Below are positions 24,609 to 32,818 of a stretch of DNA of 64,000 nt, piece after piece. Origin of the DNA: Lachnospiraceae bacterium (lineage in GTDB: Bacteria; Bacillota; Clostridia; Lachnospirales; Lachnospiraceae); the NCBI GenBank assembly GCA_021771695.1, contig JAETON010000009.1, positions 1 through 64,000 on the forward strand. The letters are read 5' to 3'. The notes under the pieces are model-generated. The model did not search any database. It worked only from the letters and a program-made list of their open reading frames with translations, and was not told the DNA's origin. The position numbers and the translations under genes are program-made. Within the stretch, counting starts at the first letter, position 1. Every line of letters starts with the position of its first letter.

Positions 24609-25271
24609 ATGTATCTTGAAGTAAAAAATGTATCAAAAAAAATATCTGGAGAAATTGTTCTAAAAAATATTCAAATGACTTTTGAAAAGGGAAAAATTTA
24701 TGGTTTGCAAGGGAAAAATGGTTCGGGCAAGACAATGATTATGAGAGTGATATGTGGATTAATAAGACCAACAGAAGGACAAGTGATTGTAAATGGAGAG
24801 ATTTTAGGGATGAAGAAAGATTTTTTGCCAAGTGCTGGAGCATTGATTGAAAATCCTGGTTTTATTCAGCAGTTCAGCGGTTATGAGAATCTCAAAATGC
24901 TTGCTGATATCAGAGGGAAGATTGGTAAGGAAGAAATCATAAATACTTTGGAAAAGGTTGGTCTTGGAGATGTTATCCATAAAAAATACAAAAAATATTC
25001 TCTTGGAATGAAACAAAAGCTTGGAATTGCAGCTGCAATTATGGAAGATCCAGAAGTTATTTTATTGGATGAACCAACAAATGCATTAGATGAAGAGAGT
25101 ATAGTACAGCTGCATCATTTGCTTGAAGAATATAAAACAAAAGGGACTTTAATAATTATTTCTTGCCATGACCGGGAAGAATTGGAGATATTATCGGATG
25201 AAATTTATGAGATAGAAAGCGGTAGAGTCAAATGTCACAGAAAGGCACAAAATGAAAAAATATATTTTTAA
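24609..25271 (+). CDS. ABC transporter ATP-binding protein
   Basis: A 220-residue cytoplasmic nucleotide-binding subunit. Walker A is GKNGSGKT (35-42), the signature is YSLGMKQKLG (about 133-142), Walker B is VILLDEPTNALDEES (from about 153), and the H-loop is IIISCHDREE. It resembles BcrA/NatA-type ATPases used for peptide export or resistance. TAGGAGTAAAA precedes the ATG. Its 3' end overlaps the last gene of the operon by 20 bp. Energises one or more of permeases A-C. Confidence 0.92.
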   Translation: MYLEVKNVSKKISGEIVLKNIQMTFEKGKIYGLQGKNGSGKTMIMRVICGLIRPTEGQVIVNGEILGMKKDFLPSAGALIENPGFIQQFSGYENLKMLADIRGKIGKEEIINTLEKVGLGDVIHKKYKKYSLGMKQKLGIAAAIMEDPEVILLDEPTNALDEESIVQLHHLLEEYKTKGTLIIISCHDREELEILSDEIYEIESGRVKCHRKAQNEKIYF

Positions 25272-25806
25272 AAATAGATGGACAATTTTGGTTATGATGT
25301 TTATTCTTATTATATGCTGTATACTTATCAAAAAAAGTCTGATTGTAAATAAAAAATTCCCACCAAGACAGGTTGTAAATGTGAAAAAAAGTAAATTTGT
25401 TAACATTGAAAAGGGAGTCTCTTTTTGTGTTTGTAAAACGATATGGATGGATAATGCTGAGTTTATTAAAAAATATGGACAGAATACAGATGTTAACAAA
25501 GAAGAATCGAAAATCATATTTATAGATGTTTTGCTGGAGAATCATAATCAATCTGCAAGGAAACTTATAATGAGTGATATTAGTTTTGAAATGCCAGGCT
25601 ATTGTAATGGGCTTTGTATGGATAGTTTTCTTCAATTTGGTGGAGATATGGAAGTGAAGTTAAAACAGAACGAAGCAAAACGAGTAACTTTAATATATCA
25701 GATATATAAATTTCAATTTACAGATAAACAATGGAGGAATATTGAAAAAAACGAAAGTTTTTTAGTAAAAGATAGATACCCATGGAAGGTTTGCTGGGAA
25801 ATATAA
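25252..25806 (+). CDS. Second membrane-anchored extracytoplasmic protein, unknown function
   Basis: 184 residues: a basic start, one membrane helix (about 10-28) and an outer domain with beta-strand-rich character (IIFIDVLLENHNQSARKL, AKRVTLIYQIYKFQF) like DUF4352/Ig-type domains (inference). Similar in layout to the protein at 21550-22221, suggesting a related pair flanking the transporter genes. Last gene before the operon terminator. Family not recognised with confidence; immunity or substrate-handling roles are guesses. Confidence 0.62.
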   Translation: MKKYIFKNRWTILVMMFILIICCILIKKSLIVNKKFPPRQVVNVKKSKFVNIEKGVSFCVCKTIWMDNAEFIKKYGQNTDVNKEESKIIFIDVLLENHNQSARKLIMSDISFEMPGYCNGLCMDSFLQFGGDMEVKLKQNEAKRVTLIYQIYKFQFTDKQWRNIEKNESFLVKDRYPWKVCWEI

Positions 25807-25808
25807 GG

Positions 25809-25846
25809 AAAACTGATTTTAAGGAAAAATCCTAAAATCAGTTTTT
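25809..25846 (+). terminator. Terminator of the accessory operon
   Basis: AAAACTGATTTT(A)AGGA pairs with TCCTAAAATCAGTTTT (one bulged A), followed by TT. Strong Rho-independent terminator that isolates the module from xseB. Confidence 0.85.
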
Positions 25847-25877
25847 TGTTATAAAGAAGTCTCCTTTGAAGTGGTAC

Positions 25878-25906
25878 TGTCCAAATGAAAAAGTTCATGA
25901 TATAAT
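25878..25906 (+). promoter_or_regulatory. Promoter of xseB-ispA-dxs
   Basis: A weak TGTCCA (25878-25883), 17-bp spacer, good TATAAT (25901-25906), 32 bp before xseB. It gives xseB its own transcription start, unlike the usual xseA-xseB coupling. Confidence 0.5.
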
Positions 25907-25937
25907 AACTAAAAAATAAAAAAACAAGGAGAGTCTT

Positions 25938-26147
25938 ATGGTAAAGAAAGAATTCAATATTGACCAGGGATTTGAAGAATTAGACCAGATTTTGGAAAAA
26001 CTAGGAAGCAGCGATGTGAAATTATCGGATGCAGTGAAACTATATTCAGAAGGAGTCACTGTAGTAAAAAAATGCAAAGATTCTTTAGATAAAGTGGAAA
26101 AAGAATTAATAATTTTAGATGAAAATGGGGAAGAACATGGAATTTAA
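25938..26147 (+). CDS. xseB: Exodeoxyribonuclease VII small subunit
   Basis: A 69-residue helical subunit that binds the ExoVII large subunit. FEELDQILEKLGSSDVKLSD and AVKLYSEGV are typical. Normal length, with AAGGAGAG before the ATG. Its 3' end overlaps ispA by 11 bp. About 7 kb away from xseA because of the accessory module. Confidence 0.94.
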   Translation: MVKKEFNIDQGFEELDQILEKLGSSDVKLSDAVKLYSEGVTVVKKCKDSLDKVEKELIILDENGEEHGI

Positions 26148-27030
26148 ACAAGAGATGAAGAAGCGGACGGCACATATTGAGGGAATTCTTGATGAATATT
26201 TACCATATCCGGAAGGATTACAAAAGACAGTACTTACAGCAATGAATACCACAGTGAGAGCAGGAGGGAAAAGGCTTCGTCCAATGCTGATGGAAGAAAC
26301 ATATCATATGTTTGGCGGTACCAGAAAGATGATAGAACCGTTTATGGCAGCCATTGAGATGATTCATACTTATTCTTTGATTCATGATGATCTTCCGGCA
26401 CTGGATAATGATGATTACCGTCGCGGACAGAAGACATGCCATATTGTTTATGGAGAAGATATGGCGATACTTGCAGGAGATGCGTTATTAAACTATGCAT
26501 ATGAAACGGCATCCAAGGCATTTGATATGGCAGATGGGGAAGAGATATTCTGCGTAATCGAAGCTATGAAAATATTAGCATCGAAACCGGGAATTTATGG
26601 AATGATCGGCGGGCAGACAGCAGATGTAGAATTAGAGGGTACACCTCTTTCTATGGAAGAAATTTTATTTATTCATAAGAATAAAACCTCTGCATTGATT
26701 GAAACCTGTATGATGATCGGTGCGGTTTTGGCTGGTGCAGACAAAGAAATCGTTTCTCAAATGGAACTTTGCGGGGAAGCGGTTGGACTGGCATTCCAGA
26801 TTCAGGATGATATTTTAGATTTGATTGGTGATGAAAATGAGATTGGAAAACCAGTGGGAAGTGATGAAAAGAATCACAAAGTTACTTATGTAACCTTAAA
26901 AGGTTTGGAACAATCCAAAAAAGATGTTCAAGACATTTCTATGAAAGCCGTTGATATACTGAAACAATACGATGAGGAAGATGGATATTTAACAAGTCTG
27001 GTTGAATTTTTGATTCATCGGACATATTAA
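26137..27030 (+). CDS. ispA: Polyprenyl (farnesyl/geranyl) diphosphate synthase
   Basis: A 297-residue trans-prenyltransferase that joins isopentenyl diphosphate to allylic diphosphates, feeding undecaprenyl and other isoprenoids. Contains the first Asp-rich motif HDDLPALDNDDYRRG and the second, FQIQDDILDLIGDEN, with TVRAGGKRLRPML near the N-terminus. The ATG at 26137 has GGGGAAG upstream and overlaps xseB; an in-frame ATG at 26119 is less well placed. Adjacent to dxs, the first enzyme of the precursor pathway. Confidence 0.95.
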   Translation: MEFKQEMKKRTAHIEGILDEYLPYPEGLQKTVLTAMNTTVRAGGKRLRPMLMEETYHMFGGTRKMIEPFMAAIEMIHTYSLIHDDLPALDNDDYRRGQKTCHIVYGEDMAILAGDALLNYAYETASKAFDMADGEEIFCVIEAMKILASKPGIYGMIGGQTADVELEGTPLSMEEILFIHKNKTSALIETCMMIGAVLAGADKEIVSQMELCGEAVGLAFQIQDDILDLIGDENEIGKPVGSDEKNHKVTYVTLKGLEQSKKDVQDISMKAVDILKQYDEEDGYLTSLVEFLIHRTY

Positions 27031-27042
27031 GGAGAAGATAGG

Positions 27043-28914
27043 ATGTTAGAGAAAATTAATCAGCCAAATGATATAAAGAAGGTGAATCCGGATGATTACC
27101 GTGTTCTTGCAAAAGAAATCCGCCGTTTTCTGCTTCAAAATGTCAGCAAAACCGGAGGACATTTAGCTTCCAATCTTGGAATCGTAGAGTTAACGATGGC
27201 ACTGCATTTGGTATTAGATTTTCCAAAAGACCAATTAATCTTTGATGTAGGTCATCAATCTTATGTTCATAAAATTTTAACTGGAAGAAAAGACGGTTTT
27301 CAAAATTTAAGACAATTTCATGGAATGAGTGGATTTCCTAAAAGAAAAGAAAGCAGATGCGACGCATTTCACAGCGGACACAGTTCCATGTCGTTGTCTG
27401 CTGCCTTGGGATTGGCTGCAGCAAGAGACATCAACCATACCGATGAAAAAATTGTGGCAGTCATTGGAGATGGTGCATTATCCGGTGGAATGGCTTACGA
27501 AGCACTAAATAATATGGCACGTTTAAGAGCAGAAAAAAAGAATCTTATGATTATTTTGAATGATAATAAAATGTCCATAGCAGAAAATGTCGGCGGTATG
27601 TCTGCATATTTAAATAAAGTCCGTACGCAAAAGGAGTATATTGAATTTAAAGATAATGTAGAACAGTCTTTATTAAAGATTCCCAATATTGGAAAACCTT
27701 TAGCTGGATTTTTGAAAAAATCCAAAGATTCTATTAAACAATTGTTTGTACCTGGAATGTTTTTTGAAGATATGGGATTAACTTATATAGGACCAATTGA
27801 TGGACATAACATTTTACTTCTGGTGGAAACATTAAATCGTGCAAAACAGCTGGATGAACCAATCATTATCCATGTTGTAACAAAAAAAGGAAAAGGATAC
27901 AAGCCGGCAGAACAAAATCCTGCGAAATTCCATGGAGTGAATCCATTTTCGTTAAAGACGGGAGAAATTCTTTCCAAAAAAGGCGGATCTTCCAATACAG
28001 ATGTGTTTTCTGACACTTTAGTAAAGGCAGCAAGAGAAGATGAAAAAATCACAGCGGTGACAGCTGCTATGCCAGATGGAACCGGACTGCAGAAGTTTGC
28101 AAAAGAATTTCCAGAGCGTTTTTATGATGTTGGAATTGCAGAGGAACATGCGGTGACATTTTGTGCAGGGATGGCAGCCAATGGATTAAAACCAGTATTT
28201 GCTGTGTATTCCACCTTTTTGCAGAGAGGTTTTGATCAGGTGTTACATGATACAGCATTGGGAAATTATCCGGTAATCTTTGGTTTAGACCGTTCTGGTT
28301 TGGTAGGTGCTGATGGAGAAACTCATCAAGGGGTGTTTGATATTCCTTATTTATCCGTGATTCCAAATCTTACGATTATGGCACCAATGAATGGAAAAGA
28401 ATTACAGGAAATGTTATTATATGCTTTAAAGAATGCACAGGGACCAACAGCAATTAAATATTCCAGAGGAGAAGCTCTGCATTTGTTTGAAGAAAACTGG
28501 GAAGAAATTCAGCATGGAAAAGGGCAGATTTTGAAAGAAGGAAAAGATGCGGTAATTGTTAGTGTTGGAAATATGATTTCTGAGGCAGTTAAGGCAGTGG
28601 AAATATTAGAAAAGCAGGGCAGTCAAATAGGATTGGTAAATCCGAGATTTGTAAAACCGCTGGATTATGATATGCTGGATCAGCTGGCAGAGAAATATTC
28701 ATGTATAGTGACGGTGGAAGAAGGTATGTTAAACGGCGGATTCGGCTCTATGGTGATGCAGTATTTGTATCAAAAGGGATATCGCGGAAAGATTAAAAAT
28801 GTAGGAATTCAAGATCAATTTGTAGAACATGGTTCTGTGGGAGAACTCCGTCATATGTTAAAACTGGATGGAGAAAGTATTGCAGAATCTGTCAAACAGT
28901 GGATAGAGGAATAG
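27043..28914 (+). CDS. dxs: 1-deoxy-D-xylulose-5-phosphate synthase
   Basis: A 623-residue thiamine-diphosphate enzyme that condenses pyruvate with glyceraldehyde 3-phosphate, the first step of the MEP isoprenoid pathway. The thiamine motif appears as GDGALSGGMAYEALNN ... ILNDN; the transketolase centre has DVGIAEEHAVTFCAG and DRSGLVGADGETHQG. Full length; AAGGAG 7-8 nt before the ATG. In operon with ispA and tlyA. Confidence 0.97.
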   Translation: MLEKINQPNDIKKVNPDDYRVLAKEIRRFLLQNVSKTGGHLASNLGIVELTMALHLVLDFPKDQLIFDVGHQSYVHKILTGRKDGFQNLRQFHGMSGFPKRKESRCDAFHSGHSSMSLSAALGLAAARDINHTDEKIVAVIGDGALSGGMAYEALNNMARLRAEKKNLMIILNDNKMSIAENVGGMSAYLNKVRTQKEYIEFKDNVEQSLLKIPNIGKPLAGFLKKSKDSIKQLFVPGMFFEDMGLTYIGPIDGHNILLLVETLNRAKQLDEPIIIHVVTKKGKGYKPAEQNPAKFHGVNPFSLKTGEILSKKGGSSNTDVFSDTLVKAAREDEKITAVTAAMPDGTGLQKFAKEFPERFYDVGIAEEHAVTFCAGMAANGLKPVFAVYSTFLQRGFDQVLHDTALGNYPVIFGLDRSGLVGADGETHQGVFDIPYLSVIPNLTIMAPMNGKELQEMLLYALKNAQGPTAIKYSRGEALHLFEENWEEIQHGKGQILKEGKDAVIVSVGNMISEAVKAVEILEKQGSQIGLVNPRFVKPLDYDMLDQLAEKYSCIVTVEEGMLNGGFGSMVMQYLYQKGYRGKIKNVGIQDQFVEHGSVGELRHMLKLDGESIAESVKQWIEE

Positions 28915-28917
28915 AAA

Positions 28918-29736
28918 ATGAAAGAACGTTTGGATGTGTTATTGGTAAAGAAAGGATTGGCGGCTTCTAGAGAAAAAGCAAAATCAATTATTATGTCCGG
29001 GGTTGTATTTGTAGACGGACAGAGGGAAGATAAGGCTGGAGCATCCTTTGATGAAAAACAAGAAATTGTAATGAAAGGGAAAACATTAAAGTATGTCAGC
29101 CGAGGCGGATTGAAATTGGAAAAAGCCATGAATAACTTTGGAATCGAGCTGAAAAATAAAGTTTGTATGGATGTAGGAGCTTCCACGGGAGGATTTACCC
29201 ATTGTATGCTGCTAAATGGTGCAAAAAAGGTATATTCTGTGGATGTTGGACGAGGGCAATTGGACTGGAGTCTTCGGAATGACGAGCGTGTTGTCTGTAT
29301 GGAGCGAACGAATATGCGTTATGTGACCAAAGATGATATTGACGAGCCGGCATCTTTTGTATCCATTGACGTATCATTTATCTCTTTGACCAAGATTTTA
29401 CCGGCAGTTTACGGAATTCTTGAAAATGATGGGCAGGTTGTAGCTTTGATAAAACCTCAGTTTGAGGCAGGAAGAGAAAAAGTCGGTAAAAAAGGAGTTG
29501 TGAGAGATTCAAAGGTTCATGAGGAAGTAATTCATAAAATTTGTGATTTTGCTTCATCGAATGGATTTTTGCTTTTACATTTAGATTATTCTCCGATCAA
29601 AGGACCGGAAGGAAATATTGAATACTTACTGCATATGCAGAAAACAGAACAAATGGAAAATGAACATAGCCTGGAACAGGAGATTTCTAGAATTGTAAAT
29701 GCCTCCCACCAGGATCTTGCAAAGAATAAGGAATGA
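28918..29736 (+). CDS. tlyA: TlyA-family rRNA 2'-O-methyltransferase
   Basis: A 272-residue protein: an N-terminal S4 RNA-binding domain (RLDVLLVKKGLAASREKAKS, 3-60) and an FtsJ-like SAM methyltransferase domain with the SAM loop DVGASTGGFTHCML (about 82-95). TlyA enzymes methylate 16S and/or 23S rRNA cytidines; relatives in this gene order are often annotated as hemolysin A. The gap to dxs is 3 bp, and nadK starts 1 bp after its stop. Confidence 0.92.
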   Translation: MKERLDVLLVKKGLAASREKAKSIIMSGVVFVDGQREDKAGASFDEKQEIVMKGKTLKYVSRGGLKLEKAMNNFGIELKNKVCMDVGASTGGFTHCMLLNGAKKVYSVDVGRGQLDWSLRNDERVVCMERTNMRYVTKDDIDEPASFVSIDVSFISLTKILPAVYGILENDGQVVALIKPQFEAGREKVGKKGVVRDSKVHEEVIHKICDFASSNGFLLLHLDYSPIKGPEGNIEYLLHMQKTEQMENEHSLEQEISRIVNASHQDLAKNKE

Positions 29737-29737
29737 C

Positions 29738-30598
29738 ATGAAAAATTTTTTGATTTTGACCAATGAAAAAAAAGACCCTGGGCTGCAGATTTCAAAGCAT
29801 ATACAGGAATATATTGAAAAATCCGGCGGCAGCAGTTATCGAATGTGTGAATTTACGAGAAACATACAAAAAAACATCAATTGTATTACAGATGATACGG
29901 AATGCGTCATTGTTCTCGGTGGAGACGGAACCATGCTTCATGCAGCACGTTTGGTTGTAAAACATGACCTGCCTATGGTAGGAGTCAATCTTGGGACTCT
30001 TGGGTTTTTAGCGGAGATTGAGCTTTCTAATTTATTGGAAGGTTTGGATTGTTTGCTAAATGATGCATTTACTATAGAAGAGCGTGCCATGTTAGATGGT
30101 GTTGTATTTCATAATGATAAGATTACCTACCACCATTCTGCATTGAATGATGTTGTAATCAGCAGAAGTGGTTTTTCCAGAATTATTTCTTTCCGTATTA
30201 TGGTAAATGGAAAACTTTTGGATGTTTATTCTGCAGACGGTGTAATCATTTCAACACCAACTGGTTCTACAGGTTATAATTTATCTGCCGGAGGACCTGT
30301 GGTCGATCCGAAGGCTAAGGTAATTCTTGTGACACCAATCTGTCCGCATTCTCTGCAGGCAAAAAGTATTGTATTGTCACAACAGGACGAAATCGAAATT
30401 TATATTGAAAATGTCAGAGAAAATCAGCTGGAGGAAGCATATATTACATTTGACGGACAAGTGGCACAAAAATTACATCCGGGGGATGTGCTGAAAGTAT
30501 GGCATTCTGCAAAATCAGCGAAAGTCATGAAGGTCAATGGAGACAGTTTTTACAAAACACTTAGAATGAAAGTTGGGGGAAGACATGAAAAAGAATAG
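29738..30598 (+). CDS. nadK: NAD kinase
   Basis: A 286-residue ATP-NAD kinase that makes NADP. The GGDGTMLHAAR motif and NLGTLGFLAEIE near the N-terminal third, and TGSTGYNLSAGGPVV in the second domain, are diagnostic. The ATG at 29738 has AAGGA upstream. It overlaps argR by 14 bp. Confidence 0.96.
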   Translation: MKNFLILTNEKKDPGLQISKHIQEYIEKSGGSSYRMCEFTRNIQKNINCITDDTECVIVLGGDGTMLHAARLVVKHDLPMVGVNLGTLGFLAEIELSNLLEGLDCLLNDAFTIEERAMLDGVVFHNDKITYHHSALNDVVISRSGFSRIISFRIMVNGKLLDVYSADGVIISTPTGSTGYNLSAGGPVVDPKAKVILVTPICPHSLQAKSIVLSQQDEIEIYIENVRENQLEEAYITFDGQVAQKLHPGDVLKVWHSAKSAKVMKVNGDSFYKTLRMKVGGRHEKE

Positions 30599-31043
30599 GC
30601 AGGATGCAATTATTGAACTAATCCAGAAATATCCCATCGAAACACAGGAAGAACTTTTGTCTCGTTTAATTCAATTGGGATTTAAGACGACACAGGCAAC
30701 AATTTCCAGGGATATTCGAGAACTGGAACTGACGAAAAGACCGACGGCAGATGGAAAGCAGGCATATAGTCTGGTTGACAAAGAAGGACAGGCTTTTCGA
30801 AAATACCAGACAATTTTGTCAGAAGCGATTGTTTCTATGGAGCTGGCTGAAAATATGCTGGTGGTAAAGACTGTTTCCGGAATGGCAATGGCATCGGCGG
30901 CGGCGCTGGATTCTCTTGAAATCAAAGGAATGGTTGGGACGATTGCAGGAGATGACACAATTATGTGTGTGATGAAGGATAAAAATATCGGAAAAACTGT
31001 AATTGCAGAAATTAAGCAGTGGATGAAAAATGTGAAAGAATAA
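30585..31043 (+). CDS. argR: Arginine repressor
   Basis: A 152-residue hexameric regulator of arginine metabolism. The N-terminal winged helix (TQEELLSRLIQLGFKTTQAT, then SRDIRELELTKRP) is followed by the C-terminal arginine-binding core (GMAMASAAALDS ... GTIAGDDTIMCVM, with the GDDT motif). The ATG at 30585 is preceded by GGGGGAAG inside nadK. Conserved place between nadK and recN in Firmicutes. Confidence 0.96.
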   Translation: MKKNRQDAIIELIQKYPIETQEELLSRLIQLGFKTTQATISRDIRELELTKRPTADGKQAYSLVDKEGQAFRKYQTILSEAIVSMELAENMLVVKTVSGMAMASAAALDSLEIKGMVGTIAGDDTIMCVMKDKNIGKTVIAEIKQWMKNVKE

Positions 31044-31058
31044 GCAGAAAGGAAACAT

Positions 31059-32741
31059 ATGTTACAATACTTGCATGTGAAAAATCTCGCTTTGATTGAT
31101 GAAGTCGAAATTTCATTTAATGAGCATTTAAATATTCTGACGGGAGAAACCGGAGCGGGAAAATCCATTTTAATTGGTTCTATTGAAAGTGCCCTTGGAA
31201 AGAAGATGTCGAAAGATATGATACGTCTGGGAGCAAAGGAGGCAGTCATTGAACTGTTGTTTTGGACGGATAACAAAGAAATTATAAAGGAAATTGAAGG
31301 GTTTGATCTTACCGTAGAAGAAGGACAGATATTTATCAAACGTGTTATCAATGAAAAAAGAAGCATCAACAAAATTAATGATAGTACCGTAACGCTGCAT
31401 ACATTACGGGAAGTGTCACACCGTCTTTTTGATCTTCATGGACAGCAGGAACATCAAACACTTTTAAAAGAAAAAAATCATTTGATGATGCTGGATCATT
31501 TTCTTAGTGAAAAAGATCGAAAAGAGAGGAAAAACTGCAGAAAATATTTGAAAGAATATATGAACATTTCCAAAGAAATAGATGCATTGGAATTAGACGA
31601 TCAGCAAAAACTAAGAGAAATTGGGTTTTTAGAGCATGAAATACAGGAAATTGAGGCTGCACATTTAATTGTTGGGGAAGATGAAGAATTGGAACAGATG
31701 TATCGGAAAATGGTACACAGCAGAGAAATTGCAGCATCCTGCGGCATCACTGTACGCTTGACCGGATATGATGAGGAAGCAGCAATTGGAAATCAATTGA
31801 CCGAAAGTATCCGCAGAATTCAGGAAGTTAGTCATTTAGATTCGGAAATCTTGGGGTTTTATGAACAGCTGCTTCAAATTGAAGATTTGCTGGGAAGTTT
31901 TCATCAAGAAATCACAGATTATGTGCAGAATATGGAGTTTGATGAACAAACCTATGCAGAAACCGAAGAACGTCTGAATACGATTAACAGCTTGAAGGAC
32001 AAATATGGCTCATCTGTGGAAGCAGTTTTAAAATATGAACAGGATTCTCAAAAACGGCTGGATATTCTTCAAAATGCAAAAGATAAAATCAATGAATTGA
32101 AAGAAAAAAGACAGCAGGCAGAAGACTCTTATAAAATTGCAGCAGGAAAGTTATCTGCATCAAGAAAGAGAATTGCGAAAAAACTACAAAAAGATATTAC
32201 AAAAGCATTGGAAGATTTGAACTTTTTATCTGTTGTTTTTGAAATACAGGTAACAGAGGAAGAACAGATGCAGCCGGATGGAATGAATAAAATCTGTTTT
32301 ATGATTTCTACCAATCCTGGGCTTCCGCTAAGACCGATTCAAGAAGTGGCTTCCGGCGGAGAATTGTCTAGAATCATGCTGGCGATGAAATCTGTTCTTG
32401 CCAAGTCAGATCATGTGGAAACTTTAATTTTTGATGAAATAGATACTGGAATCAGCGGCGAAACCGCCAACCGTGTTGCAAAAAAAATGGAATTGATTTC
32501 CAGAAATCATCAAGTGATTGCAATTACACATCTTCCGCAAATTGCAGCAATTGCAGACAGCCATTATTATATTGAAAAGCAGACAGATCAGAAAAAAACA
32601 ACGACGATCATTCGTGAATTAGATTCCAAAGAATCACTGGAAGAAATTGCAAGGATGATTAGTGGAAATGAGCGGACGGAAATTGCATTAAAAAATGCAA
32701 AAGAAATGAAAAGTTTAGCAAATGACGCAAAATTATACTGA
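31059..32741 (+). CDS. recN: DNA repair protein RecN
   Basis: A 560-residue SMC-like ATPase for double-strand-break repair. N-terminal Walker A is GETGAGKSILIGS, a central coiled coil follows (about 150-370), and a C-terminal ABC signature (ASGGELSRIMLA) and Walker B (LIFDEIDTGISGETA) complete it. Normal length. Lies between argR and spoIVB as in Bacillus and many clostridia. Confidence 0.97.
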   Translation: MLQYLHVKNLALIDEVEISFNEHLNILTGETGAGKSILIGSIESALGKKMSKDMIRLGAKEAVIELLFWTDNKEIIKEIEGFDLTVEEGQIFIKRVINEKRSINKINDSTVTLHTLREVSHRLFDLHGQQEHQTLLKEKNHLMMLDHFLSEKDRKERKNCRKYLKEYMNISKEIDALELDDQQKLREIGFLEHEIQEIEAAHLIVGEDEELEQMYRKMVHSREIAASCGITVRLTGYDEEAAIGNQLTESIRRIQEVSHLDSEILGFYEQLLQIEDLLGSFHQEITDYVQNMEFDEQTYAETEERLNTINSLKDKYGSSVEAVLKYEQDSQKRLDILQNAKDKINELKEKRQQAEDSYKIAAGKLSASRKRIAKKLQKDITKALEDLNFLSVVFEIQVTEEEQMQPDGMNKICFMISTNPGLPLRPIQEVASGGELSRIMLAMKSVLAKSDHVETLIFDEIDTGISGETANRVAKKMELISRNHQVIAITHLPQIAAIADSHYYIEKQTDQKKTTTIIRELDSKESLEEIARMISGNERTEIALKNAKEMKSLANDAKLY

Positions 32742-32769
32742 TTTGATCTAAGATAATAGACACATAATA

Positions 32770-32806
32770 AAAAGGATGTATCACAAAAGAAGATACGTCC
32801 TTTTTT
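32770..32806 (+). terminator. Terminator after recN
   Basis: AAAAGGA-t-GTATC / GATAC-g-TCCTTTT with one opposed mismatch, 9-nt loop and T6. The spoIVB ribosome site begins immediately after the T-run. Confidence 0.8.
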
Positions 32807-32818
32807 AGGAGGTAAATT

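Noticed and set aside
30671..31372. 233-codon open frame on the minus strand opposite argR/recN
   Set aside because: It lies wholly antisense to two well-supported genes, has low-complexity Ser/Ile/Phe-rich composition typical of reverse frames, and no ribosome site.
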